Shown: one piece after another, positions 49,603-58,376 of the stretch
How positions within the stretch are numbered: the first letter of the stretch is position 1
Layout: every line of letters starts with the position of its first letter
From: Flavobacterium sp. JAD_PAG50586_2
GTDB lineage: Bacteria; Bacteroidota; Bacteroidia; Flavobacteriales; Flavobacteriaceae
DNA: 64,000 nt
Assembly (NCBI GenBank): GCA_023213215.1
Contig: CP096136.1
Coordinates: 620,001-684,000, forward strand
Reading direction: 5' to 3'
Notes under the pieces: model-generated
Databases searched by the model: none
The model's input: the letters and a program-made list of their open reading frames with translations, nothing else
Told to the model about the DNA's origin: nothing
Program-made: the position numbers and the translations under genes

Positions 49603-49610
49603 CAAATGTA
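49603..49610 (-). promoter_or_regulatory. Likely -7 box of the small secreted protein gene
   Basis: TACATTTG on the minus strand, identical to the M13 peptidase box, 39 bases before the ATG at 49564. The nearest TTTG upstream is only 10 bases away. Confidence 0.5.
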
Positions 49611-49738
49611 TAGAATATTACAAACCTAATACACACTTTAACATTCCATTTTAGTTAAAATTTATTTTAATATTTTATAATAAATTTAATACTAGAGCGT
49701 TCTATAATTAGTAATTTGCGATAAATAATAAGACGACT

Positions 49739-51292
49739 ATGGATCCTATCAAAATACTTTGGGTTGATGATGAAATTGATTTGTTAAAACCGCACATCCT
49801 TTTTCTGGAAAAGAAAAATTATAAAGTCACCACTTTTAACAATGGTCGCGATGCTGTTGATGCGTTTGAAGATGGCAACTTTGATATCGTCTTTTTGGAT
49901 GAAAATATGCCCGGAATGAGTGGGTTGGAAACACTATCTGAAATGAAGGAGAAAAAATCATCCACACCGATGATTATGATTACCAAAAGTGAGGAGGAAT
50001 ATATCATGGAAGAAGCGATCGGTTCTAAGATCGCGGACTATTTGATTAAACCTGTAAATCCAAATCAGATACTACTTAGTTTAAAGAAAAACCTCGATCA
50101 TTCCCGATTGATTTCTGAAAAAACCACGCTCGATTACCAAAAGGAATTTCGAAAAATTGCTATGGAAATGGCAATGGTCAATAGTTATGAAGATTGGGTG
50201 GAACTCTACAAAAAACTTATCTTCTGGGAATTGGAATTAGAAAACATCAATGACCAAAGCATGTTTGAAATCCTGGAAAGCCAGAAGGTTGAAGCCAATG
50301 CGCAATTCAGTAAATTCATCGAGCGTAATTATGAAGATTGGTTCGAACCTAAAGCCGATAAACCGATTCAATCGCATACCCTTTTCAGGGAATTAGTCGT
50401 TCCCGAATTGGTAAAAAAAGACAAACCTGTACTTTTCGTGGTTATCGACAACCTTCGTTACGACCAATGGAAAGCTATGGAAGGCGTTATTGGAAATCAT
50501 TACAAACTCGAAAAAGAGGTTCCATATTATGCCATTTTACCAACGGCTACACAATATGCCCGAAACGCAATATTCTCTGGGTTGTTGCCTATAGAAATGG
50601 AAAAACAGTTTCCGCAGTATTGGAAGAATGATGTGGAAGACGGAGGGAAAAATCTGTATGAAGCCGAATTCCTGACAGCACATTTGAAAAGATTAGGCTT
50701 AAACATCAAACAGGAATATTTTAAGATTACCAATTTGTCTAACGGGAAAAAATTAGCGGAGAATTTCAAAGGCTTAAAAGATAACGACCTTGTTACCGTT
50801 GTTTACAATTTTGTAGATATGCTTTCCCACGCCAAAACCGAAATGGATGTTGTAAAGGAATTGGCTTCGGATGATAAGGCTTACCGTTCATTGACACTGA
50901 GCTGGTTTAAAAATTCGCCTCTTTTGGAAATCATCCAACAGGCACAAAAATTAGGTTTCAAATTGATAATCACAACTGACCACGGAACTATCAACGTGAA
51001 AAACCCATCTAAAGTCATCGGCGACAAAAACACCAGTTTGAATTTACGCTACAAAACTGGAAGAAGCCTTACTTATGAAGACAAAGATGTTTATGCTGTA
51101 AGAGATCCAAAACGAATTGGCCTGCCAACCATCAATATGAGTAGTTCTTATATTTTTGCAAAGAATGATCTGTTCCTGGCTTATGTGAACAATTACAACC
51201 ATTACGTAAGTTACTATCGAAATTCATATCAGCATGGTGGCATTTCATTAGAAGAAATGATCGTTCCGTTTTTAGTTTTTAATCCGAAATAG
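49739..51292 (+). CDS. porX: T9SS response regulator PorX (receiver + PglZ domain)
   Basis: 517 residues. A receiver domain (KILWVDDEIDLL, phosphoacceptor Asp in IVFLDENMPGMSGLE, Lys in DYLIKPVNP) covers residues 1-120. A helical linker leads to a PglZ/alkaline phosphatase-like domain with VVIDNLRYDQW, FSGLLPIEM and TTDHGTINV. The layout is that of PorX, which with kinase PorY controls expression or assembly of the T9SS in Porphyromonas gingivalis. No PorY-like kinase is here. The gene is followed by tsaE and alanine dehydrogenase, as often in flavobacteria. The window has at least five T9SS cargo genes it could affect. Confidence 0.95.
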   Translation: MDPIKILWVDDEIDLLKPHILFLEKKNYKVTTFNNGRDAVDAFEDGNFDIVFLDENMPGMSGLETLSEMKEKKSSTPMIMITKSEEEYIMEEAIGSKIADYLIKPVNPNQILLSLKKNLDHSRLISEKTTLDYQKEFRKIAMEMAMVNSYEDWVELYKKLIFWELELENINDQSMFEILESQKVEANAQFSKFIERNYEDWFEPKADKPIQSHTLFRELVVPELVKKDKPVLFVVIDNLRYDQWKAMEGVIGNHYKLEKEVPYYAILPTATQYARNAIFSGLLPIEMEKQFPQYWKNDVEDGGKNLYEAEFLTAHLKRLGLNIKQEYFKITNLSNGKKLAENFKGLKDNDLVTVVYNFVDMLSHAKTEMDVVKELASDDKAYRSLTLSWFKNSPLLEIIQQAQKLGFKLIITTDHGTINVKNPSKVIGDKNTSLNLRYKTGRSLTYEDKDVYAVRDPKRIGLPTINMSSSYIFAKNDLFLAYVNNYNHYVSYYRNSYQHGGISLEEMIVPFLVFNPK

Positions 51293-51309
51293 AAAGTGAC
51301 TAGTAAATG

Positions 51310-51358
51310 GTAATTAGTGATTAGCAAGTTTTTCACTAATTACTATTCACTAATTACT
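51310..51358. repeat. Hairpin with repeated arm between porX and tsaE
   Basis: GTAATTAGTG (51310-51319) can pair with either of two direct copies of CACTAATTAC (51334-51343 and 51349-51358), giving alternative stem-loops. It fills the 80-base gap between porX and tsaE. Low GC, so a weak terminator or an intergenic repeat family member. Confidence 0.6.
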
Positions 51359-51371
51359 AATTACTCAACTT

Positions 51372-51779
51372 ATGGAAATCATATTTTCACTTGACGAACT
51401 ACAACAGGTTGCCAAAAAAATCATAGCCGAAAAACCAAATAAGGTAATTCTTTTTCATGGCGTGATGGGCGTTGGAAAAACTACCTTAATCAAAGCTATT
51501 GCTAATGAACTGGGCGTAAAAGATGCCACCAGCAGTCCGACATTTTCGATTGTAAATGAATATGAAGCAGATGATAATCTGATGGTTTATCATTTTGACA
51601 TGTATCGCCTTAAATCGGAAATTGAAGCTTTGGATATGGGAATCGATGATTATCTCTATTCCGGAAACTGGTGCTTTATCGAATGGGCGGAAAAGATTCC
51701 GAATTTGCTTCCCGAAAACTATTCTACTATTCATCTCTCTCAATCCGTTGACGGTAAAAGAAATCTCAGGCTGACATAA
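51372..51779 (+). CDS. tsaE: tRNA threonylcarbamoyladenosine biosynthesis ATPase TsaE
   Basis: 135 residues, full length. Walker A is FHGVMGVGKTTLIKAI, followed by SSPTFSIVNEY, the Walker B-like HFDMYRLK and FIEWAEKI. TsaE works with TsaB and TsaD to make the t6A base in tRNAs that read ANN codons. It lies 44 bases ahead of ald. Confidence 0.95.
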   Translation: MEIIFSLDELQQVAKKIIAEKPNKVILFHGVMGVGKTTLIKAIANELGVKDATSSPTFSIVNEYEADDNLMVYHFDMYRLKSEIEALDMGIDDYLYSGNWCFIEWAEKIPNLLPENYSTIHLSQSVDGKRNLRLT

Positions 51780-51823
51780 TTGAATAAATTTTCGTAATTT
51801 GGTGCAAAATTCAACTGTGCAGT

Positions 51824-53017
51824 ATGGCCCTTACCCCTTTCACAAAGCAGCAACTCTTACCTCAGGAGGAAAAATTAGAAGTATACCGTCATAAAAGCGA
51901 ACTCTTTATCGGAATTCCAAAAGAAACCTCTTATCAGGAAAGACGGATCTGCTTAACGCCTGATGCTGTTAATTCGCTTACCTCGCATGGCCACAAAGTA
52001 ATGATTGAATCGGGTGCTGGACTAAGTTCAAGCTACACCGATAAGGAATTCAGCGAGGCCGGAGCCACCATTACCAAAGACGTAAAAAAGGTACTAAGCT
52101 GCCCCATGATTTTAAAGGTCGAGCCTTTAACGATGGAAGAAATTGCACTGCTTAACCAAAATGCAATAGTAATATCAGCCATACAATTAAAAACCAGAAA
52201 AAAAGAATACTTCGAAGCTTTATCAAAGAAAAAAATTACCGCTTTAGCATTTGAATACATAAAAGACGAAGATGGCTCCTATCCTGCTGTTAAATCTTTA
52301 AGCGAAATTGCAGGAACAGCTTCTGTTTTGATTGCGGCCGAATTAATGATCAACAACCAATTTGGAAAAGGATTATTACTTGGGAACATAACCGGAGTTC
52401 CTCCTACTGATGTTGTCATCCTTGGAGCAGGAACTGTTGGTGAATTTGCAGCCAAAACTGCATTAGGCTTAGGTGCACATGTAAAGGTTTTTGACAATTC
52501 GATTACCAAATTACGCCGACTCCAGAATAATTTAAACCAACGCATTTTCACATCCACCATTCAGCCAAAATCATTACTGAAAGCACTTCGCCGTTGTGAT
52601 GTTGCGATCGGAGCGATGCGGGGCAAAGACCGTTGTCCGGTAGTAGTCACAGAAACCATGGTGGAACACATGAAAAAAGGTGCGGTAATTGTAGATGTAA
52701 GCATTGATACCGGAGGTTGCTTCGAAACTTCGGAAGTCACTACACATGAAAATCCAACCTTTATAAAAAATAATATCATTCATTATTGCGTTCCGAATAT
52801 TCCATCACGTTATTCCAAAACAGCTTCGCTTTCTATAAGCAATATTATTACGCCTTACTTACTGCAGATTGCCGAAGATGGTGGCTTGGAGAGTGCCATT
52901 CGCTGCAACAAAGGATTGAAAAACGGCGTTTACCTTTACCATGGCATCCTGACCAATAAAGCCATTGGCGACTGGTTTAACCTTCCGGACAATGATATTA
53001 ATTTAATTGTTTTTTAA
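51824..53017 (+). CDS. ald: Alanine dehydrogenase
   Basis: 397 residues. The N-terminal substrate domain (IGIPKETSYQERRICLTPDAV) has the conserved Arg and Lys region, and the NAD domain has VVILGAGTVGEFAAKTAL. IVDVSIDTGGCFETSEVTTHENP and the NIPSRYSKTAS stretch are typical. It converts alanine to pyruvate and ammonia. N-terminal extension of ~25 residues compared with the Bacillus enzyme. It follows porX and tsaE. Confidence 0.93.
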   Translation: MALTPFTKQQLLPQEEKLEVYRHKSELFIGIPKETSYQERRICLTPDAVNSLTSHGHKVMIESGAGLSSSYTDKEFSEAGATITKDVKKVLSCPMILKVEPLTMEEIALLNQNAIVISAIQLKTRKKEYFEALSKKKITALAFEYIKDEDGSYPAVKSLSEIAGTASVLIAAELMINNQFGKGLLLGNITGVPPTDVVILGAGTVGEFAAKTALGLGAHVKVFDNSITKLRRLQNNLNQRIFTSTIQPKSLLKALRRCDVAIGAMRGKDRCPVVVTETMVEHMKKGAVIVDVSIDTGGCFETSEVTTHENPTFIKNNIIHYCVPNIPSRYSKTASLSISNIITPYLLQIAEDGGLESAIRCNKGLKNGVYLYHGILTNKAIGDWFNLPDNDINLIVF

Positions 53018-53051
53018 AATAAATTTACGCTTAAATTTATTGAACATTGAT

Positions 53052-53059
53052 TACTTTTG
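53052..53059 (+). promoter_or_regulatory. Likely -7 box of the DUF4258 gene
   Basis: TACTTTTG fits TAnnTTTG, 20 bases before the ATG at 53080. No good -33 box. Confidence 0.45.
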
Positions 53060-53079
53060 CAGCCAATTAATACCTAAAC

Positions 53080-53466
53080 ATGAAACTTTACCAAAGAGTT
53101 GCCTACTATCTAATCGGTTTGGTTATGGGATCTTTTTTTGTCGCTGCCGTACTTAGCGGAAAAGATACCCGGTGCAATTATTTTCCCAATGCAAGAGTCT
53201 TAAACGATATCCGAAACAAACCTTTTCAATATGACATTGAGGCTTCGCGAAGGCTTTCAGAAGACTGGGTTGATACTGCTGACATAAAAAACACGTTGAC
53301 TTATGGTGATGTTGATTTCGACAAAAGCAACATTAAGGAAGAAGGCGGAAAATTATACATCATTTATGGACAGACAAAAAAAGGAAAAGAAATCACTTTG
53401 GAAGTCATTAATTACCCCGAAAAAGCAATCCTGAGAAATATTATCAGAAAAGAAAGGCCGAACTAA
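53080..53466 (+). CDS. DUF4258-like membrane-anchored protein
   Basis: 128 residues. One N-terminal TM segment (VAYYLIGLVMGSFFVAAVL) anchors a small domain with NYFPNARVLNDIRNKP and LYIIYGQTKKGKEITLEV. This layout is shared with proteins annotated as DUF4258 in flavobacteria. Function unknown. Its stop codon lies inside the terminator hairpin. Confidence 0.78.
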   Translation: MKLYQRVAYYLIGLVMGSFFVAAVLSGKDTRCNYFPNARVLNDIRNKPFQYDIEASRRLSEDWVDTADIKNTLTYGDVDFDKSNIKEEGGKLYIIYGQTKKGKEITLEVINYPEKAILRNIIRKERPN

Positions 53467-53482
53467 TTAGTTCGGCTTTTTT
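53457..53482 (+). terminator. Terminator overlapping the DUF4258 stop
   Basis: Perfect 20-base palindrome (53457-53476) starting GCCGAAC, followed by six T. The stop codon at 53464-53466 is inside the stem. Confidence 0.9.
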
Positions 53483-53539
53483 ATGCTTGTTTTATTTTTA
53501 TAAATTAGCAATTCCATTGGGCATCCTTAATTTCTGTTG

Positions 53540-54663
53540 ATGAAAAAATTTTGTTTAAAAATAGCTGTTTTCATTCTCCCTCTATTTCTTTTTTAGCACC
53601 GCCTATCTATATACTCAATCATTCAGGTGAGAATTTCAATGACTTGGATGCGACACTAAAAAGTAATAGAAAAGCAATCATCGGTTACAGCTACAATGAA
53701 AAGAATTACCGTTACCTGAAATGGAAAAAACTGATGATACACAAACGTTTCGAAGTCATCGCATTGGGTTCTTCAAGAGTTTTACAGTTCAGGGAAAACA
53801 TGTTCGAAACCAGTTTCTATAATGCCGGATATACCATTTCAGGTGTAGCTGATTTTGTTCCTTTTTTGAAAACAATCCCCAAAGAAAAACATCCGAAATA
53901 CCTAATTATTGGTTTAGACCAGTGGATGTTTAACAAAAACTGGGATGAAATAAAAACCATAAAAAATGCCAGTTTCTGGAAGGAAGCCTTTCGTAAAAAC
54001 CCTGATATAAAAACTATATTCAAAACCTGGCAGGATCTGTTAGCTTCAAAATACAGTTTAAACATGTCCAACCATAAAAATAAAATCCAACTTATCGGAT
54101 TGAACGCCTGTGTCAATAATCTTGGCTTCCGAAATGATGGCAGCATGCAATACGGCATTGATATTGAAAAAAAGATAGCAAATGACACCACCGCAAATGA
54201 TTATAATTTCAAAGATACTTTTTCGCGGATTGAAGATGAGCGGATTCAATTTAAATATGGTAACAGCATCAATCCCAAAGCAATTTCAGAATTAGAAAAA
54301 CTACTGACCTACTGCAAAAATAACCAAATACATGTCGTAGCGTTTTTTCCGCCATTTGCAGATGCTGTCAATAAAAAAATGAACGATAGTAAAAAGTTTG
54401 GCTACAGAGATCATCTCTACCAACGATGTAATCCTCTTTTCAAAAAATATTCATTTGAATTATACGATTATAGCAGCTTAAAGACGATAAACTCCAACGA
54501 CAGCGAAGTAATTGACGGATTCCACGGAAGTGAAATGACTTATGCCAAAATGCTGCTCAACATACTGAATTCCGGCTCAAGGCTAAACAAAGTCAGCCAT
54601 CCCAAAATGCTTACTCTTGCTATAAATAATCCCATCAACAGGTACATTATTTATAAATATTGA
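53540..54663 (+). CDS. SGNH/DltD-like secreted or membrane protein, frameshifted
   Basis: The true start is the ATG at 53540: MKKFCLKIAVFILPLFLF, a signal anchor, then a stop in frame. The mature part continues one frame over. One extra T in the T6 run at 53589-53594 gives LFLFLAPPIYIL and about 374 residues. An SGNH-like fold is suggested by IALGSSRVLQFR near the N-terminus and DGFHGSEMTYAKML near the C-terminus, the Ser and Asp-x-x-His of an esterase or acyltransferase. It may modify a surface polymer, as AlgJ/AlgX or DltD proteins do. No acyl-donor partner (MBOAT) is beside it. Confidence 0.75.
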
Positions 54664-54722
54664 GACGCCAATATTTGAATTCCCATCATAGTAATTAATA
54701 TATTTGTAAAAATAATAATCCA

Positions 54723-56006
54723 ATGCAAAACATAATCGACCGCTTTGTAAGCTACGTTACAATCGATACGGAATCAGATCCAAACTCTGACACTACACCA
54801 AGCACCAAAAAACAATTCGACTTAGCCAATAAACTGGCAAAAGAACTAAAGGCAATCGGCCTAAAGGAAGTTACTATCGACAAACATGGTTATATCATGG
54901 CAACTTTGCCTTCGAATGTAGATCATGACGTTCCAACCATAGGTTTCATTTCCCACTTTGACACTACACCCGATTTTACCGGAAAAGATGTAAAACCGCA
55001 GATATGGCCTAACTATGATGGTGGCGATATTGTGCTGAATGCTGATCAGAATATCGTTTTGTCTCCAAACTATTTCAAGGATTTACTTCAGTACAAAGGG
55101 CAAACTATAATCACAACTAATGGATTGACTTTGCTTGGCGCGGATGACAAAGCCGGAATTACAGAGATTGTAACGGCGATGGAATATTTAGTAAATAATC
55201 CACAAATCAAGCACGGAAAGATTCGTGTTGGCTTTACTCCGGATGAAGAAATTGGCCGTGGTGCCGATTTATTTGATGTAGAGAAATTTGGCGCAGATTG
55301 GGCATACACCATGGACGGAAGCCAGATAGGCGAATTGGAATATGAAAATTTCAATGCGGCTGGTGTAAAAATTACCTTCAAAGGAAAAAGCGTCCATCCT
55401 GGTTATGCCAAAGGAAAGATGATTAACTCCATGCTTATCGCTCATGAATTTATCAACGAATTACCGAAACACGAAACACCTCAGGAAACAAAAGGCTACG
55501 AAGGTTTCTTTCATGTTACCGGAATATCAGGCAGCATTGAGGAAACCAAACTGGATCTAATCATTCGGGACCACGACATGAAAAAGTTCAAAAAACGTAA
55601 GGAACTAATCCACCATATCACCAAAAAATTCAATAAGAAATTTGCTAAACAATTCGGGGAAGACATTGTAATTACTACAGTTAAAGATCAATATTACAAC
55701 ATGAAAGAAAAGGTTGAACCCGTAATGTTCATCGTTGATCTGGCTGAAAAGGCAATGGAATCATTAGGAATCAAACCGCTGATAAAACCTATCCGTGGCG
55801 GAACTGACGGTTGCAGATTATCTTATATGGGATTACCGTGCCCGAATATCTTTGCCGGTGGCCATAACTTTCATGGCAAATATGAATATGTTCCAGTAGA
55901 AAGCATGCAGAAAGCCATTGATGTAATCATAAAAATCGCTGAACTCACTGCGACTACTGATTTTTCTAAAACTGAAAAGAAAGACAAGAAGAAAAAGAAA
56001 AAATAG
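54723..56006 (+). CDS. pepT: Peptidase T (tripeptide aminopeptidase)
   Basis: 427 residues. M20 family metal sites: [10 protein letters not shown] (His-x-Asp), [28 protein letters not shown] (catalytic Glu) and [13 protein letters not shown]. The [17 protein letters not shown] stretch is typical of PepT. It removes the N-terminal residue from tripeptides in the cytoplasm. The last residues are a Lys-rich tail ([10 protein letters not shown]) absent from the E. coli enzyme. Confidence 0.95.
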   Translation: MQNIIDRFVSYVTIDTESDPNSDTTPSTKKQFDLANKLAKELKAIGLKEVTIDKHGYIMATLPSNVDHDVPTIGFISHFDTTPDFTGKDVKPQIWPNYDGGDIVLNADQNIVLSPNYFKDLLQYKGQTIITTNGLTLLGADDKAGITEIVTAMEYLVNNPQIKHGKIRVGFTPDEEIGRGADLFDVEKFGADWAYTMDGSQIGELEYENFNAAGVKITFKGKSVHPGYAKGKMINSMLIAHEFINELPKHETPQETKGYEGFFHVTGISGSIEETKLDLIIRDHDMKKFKKRKELIHHITKKFNKKFAKQFGEDIVITTVKDQYYNMKEKVEPVMFIVDLAEKAMESLGIKPLIKPIRGGTDGCRLSYMGLPCPNIFAGGHNFHGKYEYVPVESMQKAIDVIIKIAELTATTDFSKTEKKDKKKKKK

Positions 56007-56028
56007 TACCTATCCATGGTAGAAAAAT

Positions 56029-56089
56029 ACCGCAAATTCACAAATTAAAAATCATAAGGTTTGAAATAAAGATTTGCGAATCTGCGGTA
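56029..56089. repeat. Palindromic intergenic element, copy 1
   Basis: TACCGCAAATTCACAAAT (56029-56046) is the near-exact reverse complement of the arm ending at 56089 (two mismatches). Its arms match those of the element at 57001-57060 (CCGCAAATTCGCAAAT core). An ACCTATCCATGGTA stretch lies just before it; a similar ACCTATCTGTGGTA lies in the loop of copy 2. It is the kind of repeat spread through flavobacterial intergenic regions. Confidence 0.75.
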
Positions 56090-56120
56090 GATTTTTATTT
56101 TAATATAACTCTTCATTTCA

Positions 56121-56993
56121 GTGATGCAAAAATTATTTACTCTGATAAGACGAAATAAAGTGAAATCAATTTTTTGTTTTTTAGCTATTATCTATCTGAT
56201 TTTCTGCCAATCGTGCATGAGAATGAGGATGAACAGTAAGGAAACTAAGGAATTCTTTACCGCATCCAAAACGGCCTATATTGATTCTTCTAAAGAAATA
56301 AACGGCTTTACCATTCATTACATCGAAACCGGAAAGAAAGATGCTTCTACCTTATTGTTTGTCCACGGTTCTCCCGGAAGCTGGGATGCTTATAAAGATT
56401 ATCTAAAGGACAGTTTACTACTCTCCAAATACCGTATGATTGCCATTGACCGGATTGGATTTGGTTACAGTGATTTTGGTAAAGCAGAAAATTTAAGTAC
56501 TCAGTCTTCTATCATTGAAAAATTTACAAAACTAACCACAAACGGAAAACCCATTTATTTAATCGGGCACTCTCTTGGTGGACCAACAATTGTACAGATG
56601 GCTGCAGAAAAACCCAATGATTACGCGACTTTGGTAATCCTCGCTGGTTCTGTCGATCCCAAAGCAGAAACTCCTGAAAACTGGCGGGTAATTGTTAAGG
56701 CAAAACCGTTTCGATACTTAGTTCCGGGAGCACTTCGTCCTGCGAATGACGAACTATGGTATCTGAAAAATGATTTGTATGATTTGGAAGCAGAACTTAA
56801 GAATCTAACATCGAAAGTGATAATTGTTCACGGTACAAAAGACCAATTGGTTCCCTACAGTAATGTGGCGTTTATGAGAAGGGAATTTGTGAATGCGAAA
56901 TCACTTGAAATTATTTCTATAAAAGATGCCGATCATTTCATTCCGTGGACGCATTTTAAGGAAATACGTGATGTGCTTTTTAAACTGGAATAA
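56121..56993 (+). CDS. Alpha/beta hydrolase lipoprotein
   Basis: 290 residues. The N-terminus (KSIFCFLAIIYLIFCQSC) is a lipoprotein-like signal. The hydrolase core shows the oxyanion stretch FVHGSPGSWDAY, the nucleophile elbow IGHSLGGP (Ser), the acid near VIIVHGTKDQLVP (Asp) and the final His in DADHFIPW. Substrate unknown; an esterase or epoxide-hydrolase-like role at the membrane is possible. It is flanked by the two palindromic elements. Confidence 0.88.
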   Translation: MMQKLFTLIRRNKVKSIFCFLAIIYLIFCQSCMRMRMNSKETKEFFTASKTAYIDSSKEINGFTIHYIETGKKDASTLLFVHGSPGSWDAYKDYLKDSLLLSKYRMIAIDRIGFGYSDFGKAENLSTQSSIIEKFTKLTTNGKPIYLIGHSLGGPTIVQMAAEKPNDYATLVILAGSVDPKAETPENWRVIVKAKPFRYLVPGALRPANDELWYLKNDLYDLEAELKNLTSKVIIVHGTKDQLVPYSNVAFMRREFVNAKSLEIISIKDADHFIPWTHFKEIRDVLFKLE

Positions 56994-57000
56994 ATATTAA

Positions 57001-57060
57001 AACCGCAAATTCGCAAATTAAAATACCTATCTGTGGTAAATAATTTACGAATTTGCGGTT
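57001..57060. repeat. Palindromic intergenic element, copy 2
   Basis: AACCGCAAATTCGCAAATTA (57001-57020) pairs with 57041-57060 with one mismatch over 20 bases. It lies between the convergent hydrolase and yajC genes and could also act as a terminator for both. Same family as 56029-56089. Confidence 0.8.
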
Positions 57061-57076
57061 AAAAACTATAACTTAA

Positions 57077-57352
57077 TTATACTTTTTTATTCAATGCTGC
57101 AGTTAGTTCTAATGAAATAGCAGAACGCTCTAATTTTAGTTTTCCTGACATTGTTTCAATTACAACAGTGGTTTCGGCAAGTTCAACTATTTTACCGTGA
57201 AAACCGCTTTTAGTTATGATTTTATCGCCAACCTTTAAACCCGTTTCAAATTCCTTTTCCTGTTTAATTTTCTTTTGTTGTGGCCTGAACATAAAGAAAT
57301 ACATCACTGCAAAGATTAATATAAAAGGTAAAAATTTAGTAATCTGTTCCAT
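57077..57352 (-). CDS. yajC: Preprotein translocase subunit YajC
   Basis: 91 residues. One N-terminal TM segment (FLPFILIFAVMYFFMF) followed by the family motif RPQQKKIKQEKEFETGLKVGDKIITKSGFHG. It joins SecDF in the inner membrane. It is 14 bases downstream of nusB in the same direction, a common flavobacterial order. Confidence 0.95.
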   Translation of the reverse strand: MEQITKFLPFILIFAVMYFFMFRPQQKKIKQEKEFETGLKVGDKIITKSGFHGKIVELAETTVVIETMSGKLKLERSAISLELTAALNKKV

Positions 57353-57366
57353 AATATTTATTGATT

Positions 57367-58310
57367 TTAATTTTGAATTAAACCTCTTCCGGTTTTCTTG
57401 ATTTTGTCTTCGTTTTGAAATTCCTTGATAAGGTTATCTAAAATTCCGTTGATAAAAATGCTGCTTTTTGGAGTTGAATATTCTTTTGCTATTTCCAGGT
57501 ATTCGTTGATGGTAACCTTGACGGGAATGGAAGGAAATTTCAAAAACTCACAGATGGCCATTTTTAAAATAATAGTATCCAATTCGGCTATCCTTTCTGC
57601 ATCCCAGTTTGGCGTTTTATCGATGTATTCCTTTGCGAGGTCTACTTCATTCAGAACTGTTTTTTTGAATAACAAACTAACAAATTCCTGGTCTTCCTGG
57701 TCTTTGTATAATTTGGTTACCCTAAATTCGTCTTTTTCAGAAATTTGCTTTAGCTGCTTTAAAATCTGTGTATTCACTACCGGAATATCGTCAACCCAAG
57801 TCAGTTTGTTGTCTTCCAGGTATTCATATAATTTCTCGTTTGGCGCGATTAATTCGGTGAACATTTCCACCACAAATTCTTTGTCTTCCTCAAACGAACT
57901 TTTTTTGTTCTGCATGTATTTCTGATACAATGCACTTTGTTTGATTTCGTTTAATAAAATCAAAATGTAAGTATCGTCAAGTGACCAGTTGTTGATTTTT
58001 CGTTTTTCCAGCGCAATGCTCAAGGAGTTGCTTTCCTCCAATAACTGAAGAACGGCATTATCGACAAATTTTCGGTTTGGATTTTTCTCTTCAGGTGTTA
58101 CCAAGTGCTTTTTGCTTGAAGCTTCAAGAAAAATAATTTCCTTTTTCTAATTTCTACGAGAGAAGACAGCATGGTTAGATATAAATCCTGAATACTATCA
58201 ATACTATGAAGCAAAAACTTTTCCTCTTTCTCAATATCATCAGAGTTTTTTTGGTGTAATGCGTAAATGGACTGCATTACTTTTACTCGAATATGTCTTC
58301 TGTTTAACAC
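57367..58310 (-). CDS. nusB: Transcription antitermination factor NusB, frameshifted
   Basis: Two frames make one protein. The first (from 58310) starts MLNRRHIRVKVMQSIYALHQ, the normal Bacteroidota NusB N-terminus, and ends early at 58098. The second frame continues (LVTPEEKNPNRKFVDN) and ends with the NusB core (ELDTIILKMAICEFL, IPVKVTINEYLEIAKEYSTPKSSIFINGILD). One extra base in the T5 run at 58142-58146 restores about 314 residues, normal for this long Bacteroidota form. NusB is needed for rRNA transcription, so a true break would be costly; an error is likely. Confidence 0.92.
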
Positions 58311-58333
58311 GGATAAGAACTTTTAAAAATTAA

Positions 58334-58360
58334 CAAAGCGAAAGAAACCCTTTCGCTTTG
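58334..58360 (-). terminator. Terminator of leucine dehydrogenase gene
   Basis: Perfect 11-bp stem (CAAAGCGAAAG / CTTTCGCTTTG) with a 5-base loop and T-rich sequence on the minus strand. Confidence 0.88.
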
Positions 58361-58376
58361 CAAAAATAGTAATATT

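Noticed and set aside
56029..57060. Insertion sequence or composite element around the hydrolase gene
   Set aside because: Each flanking repeat is a self-contained palindrome; there is no transposase and no target duplication that I can see.
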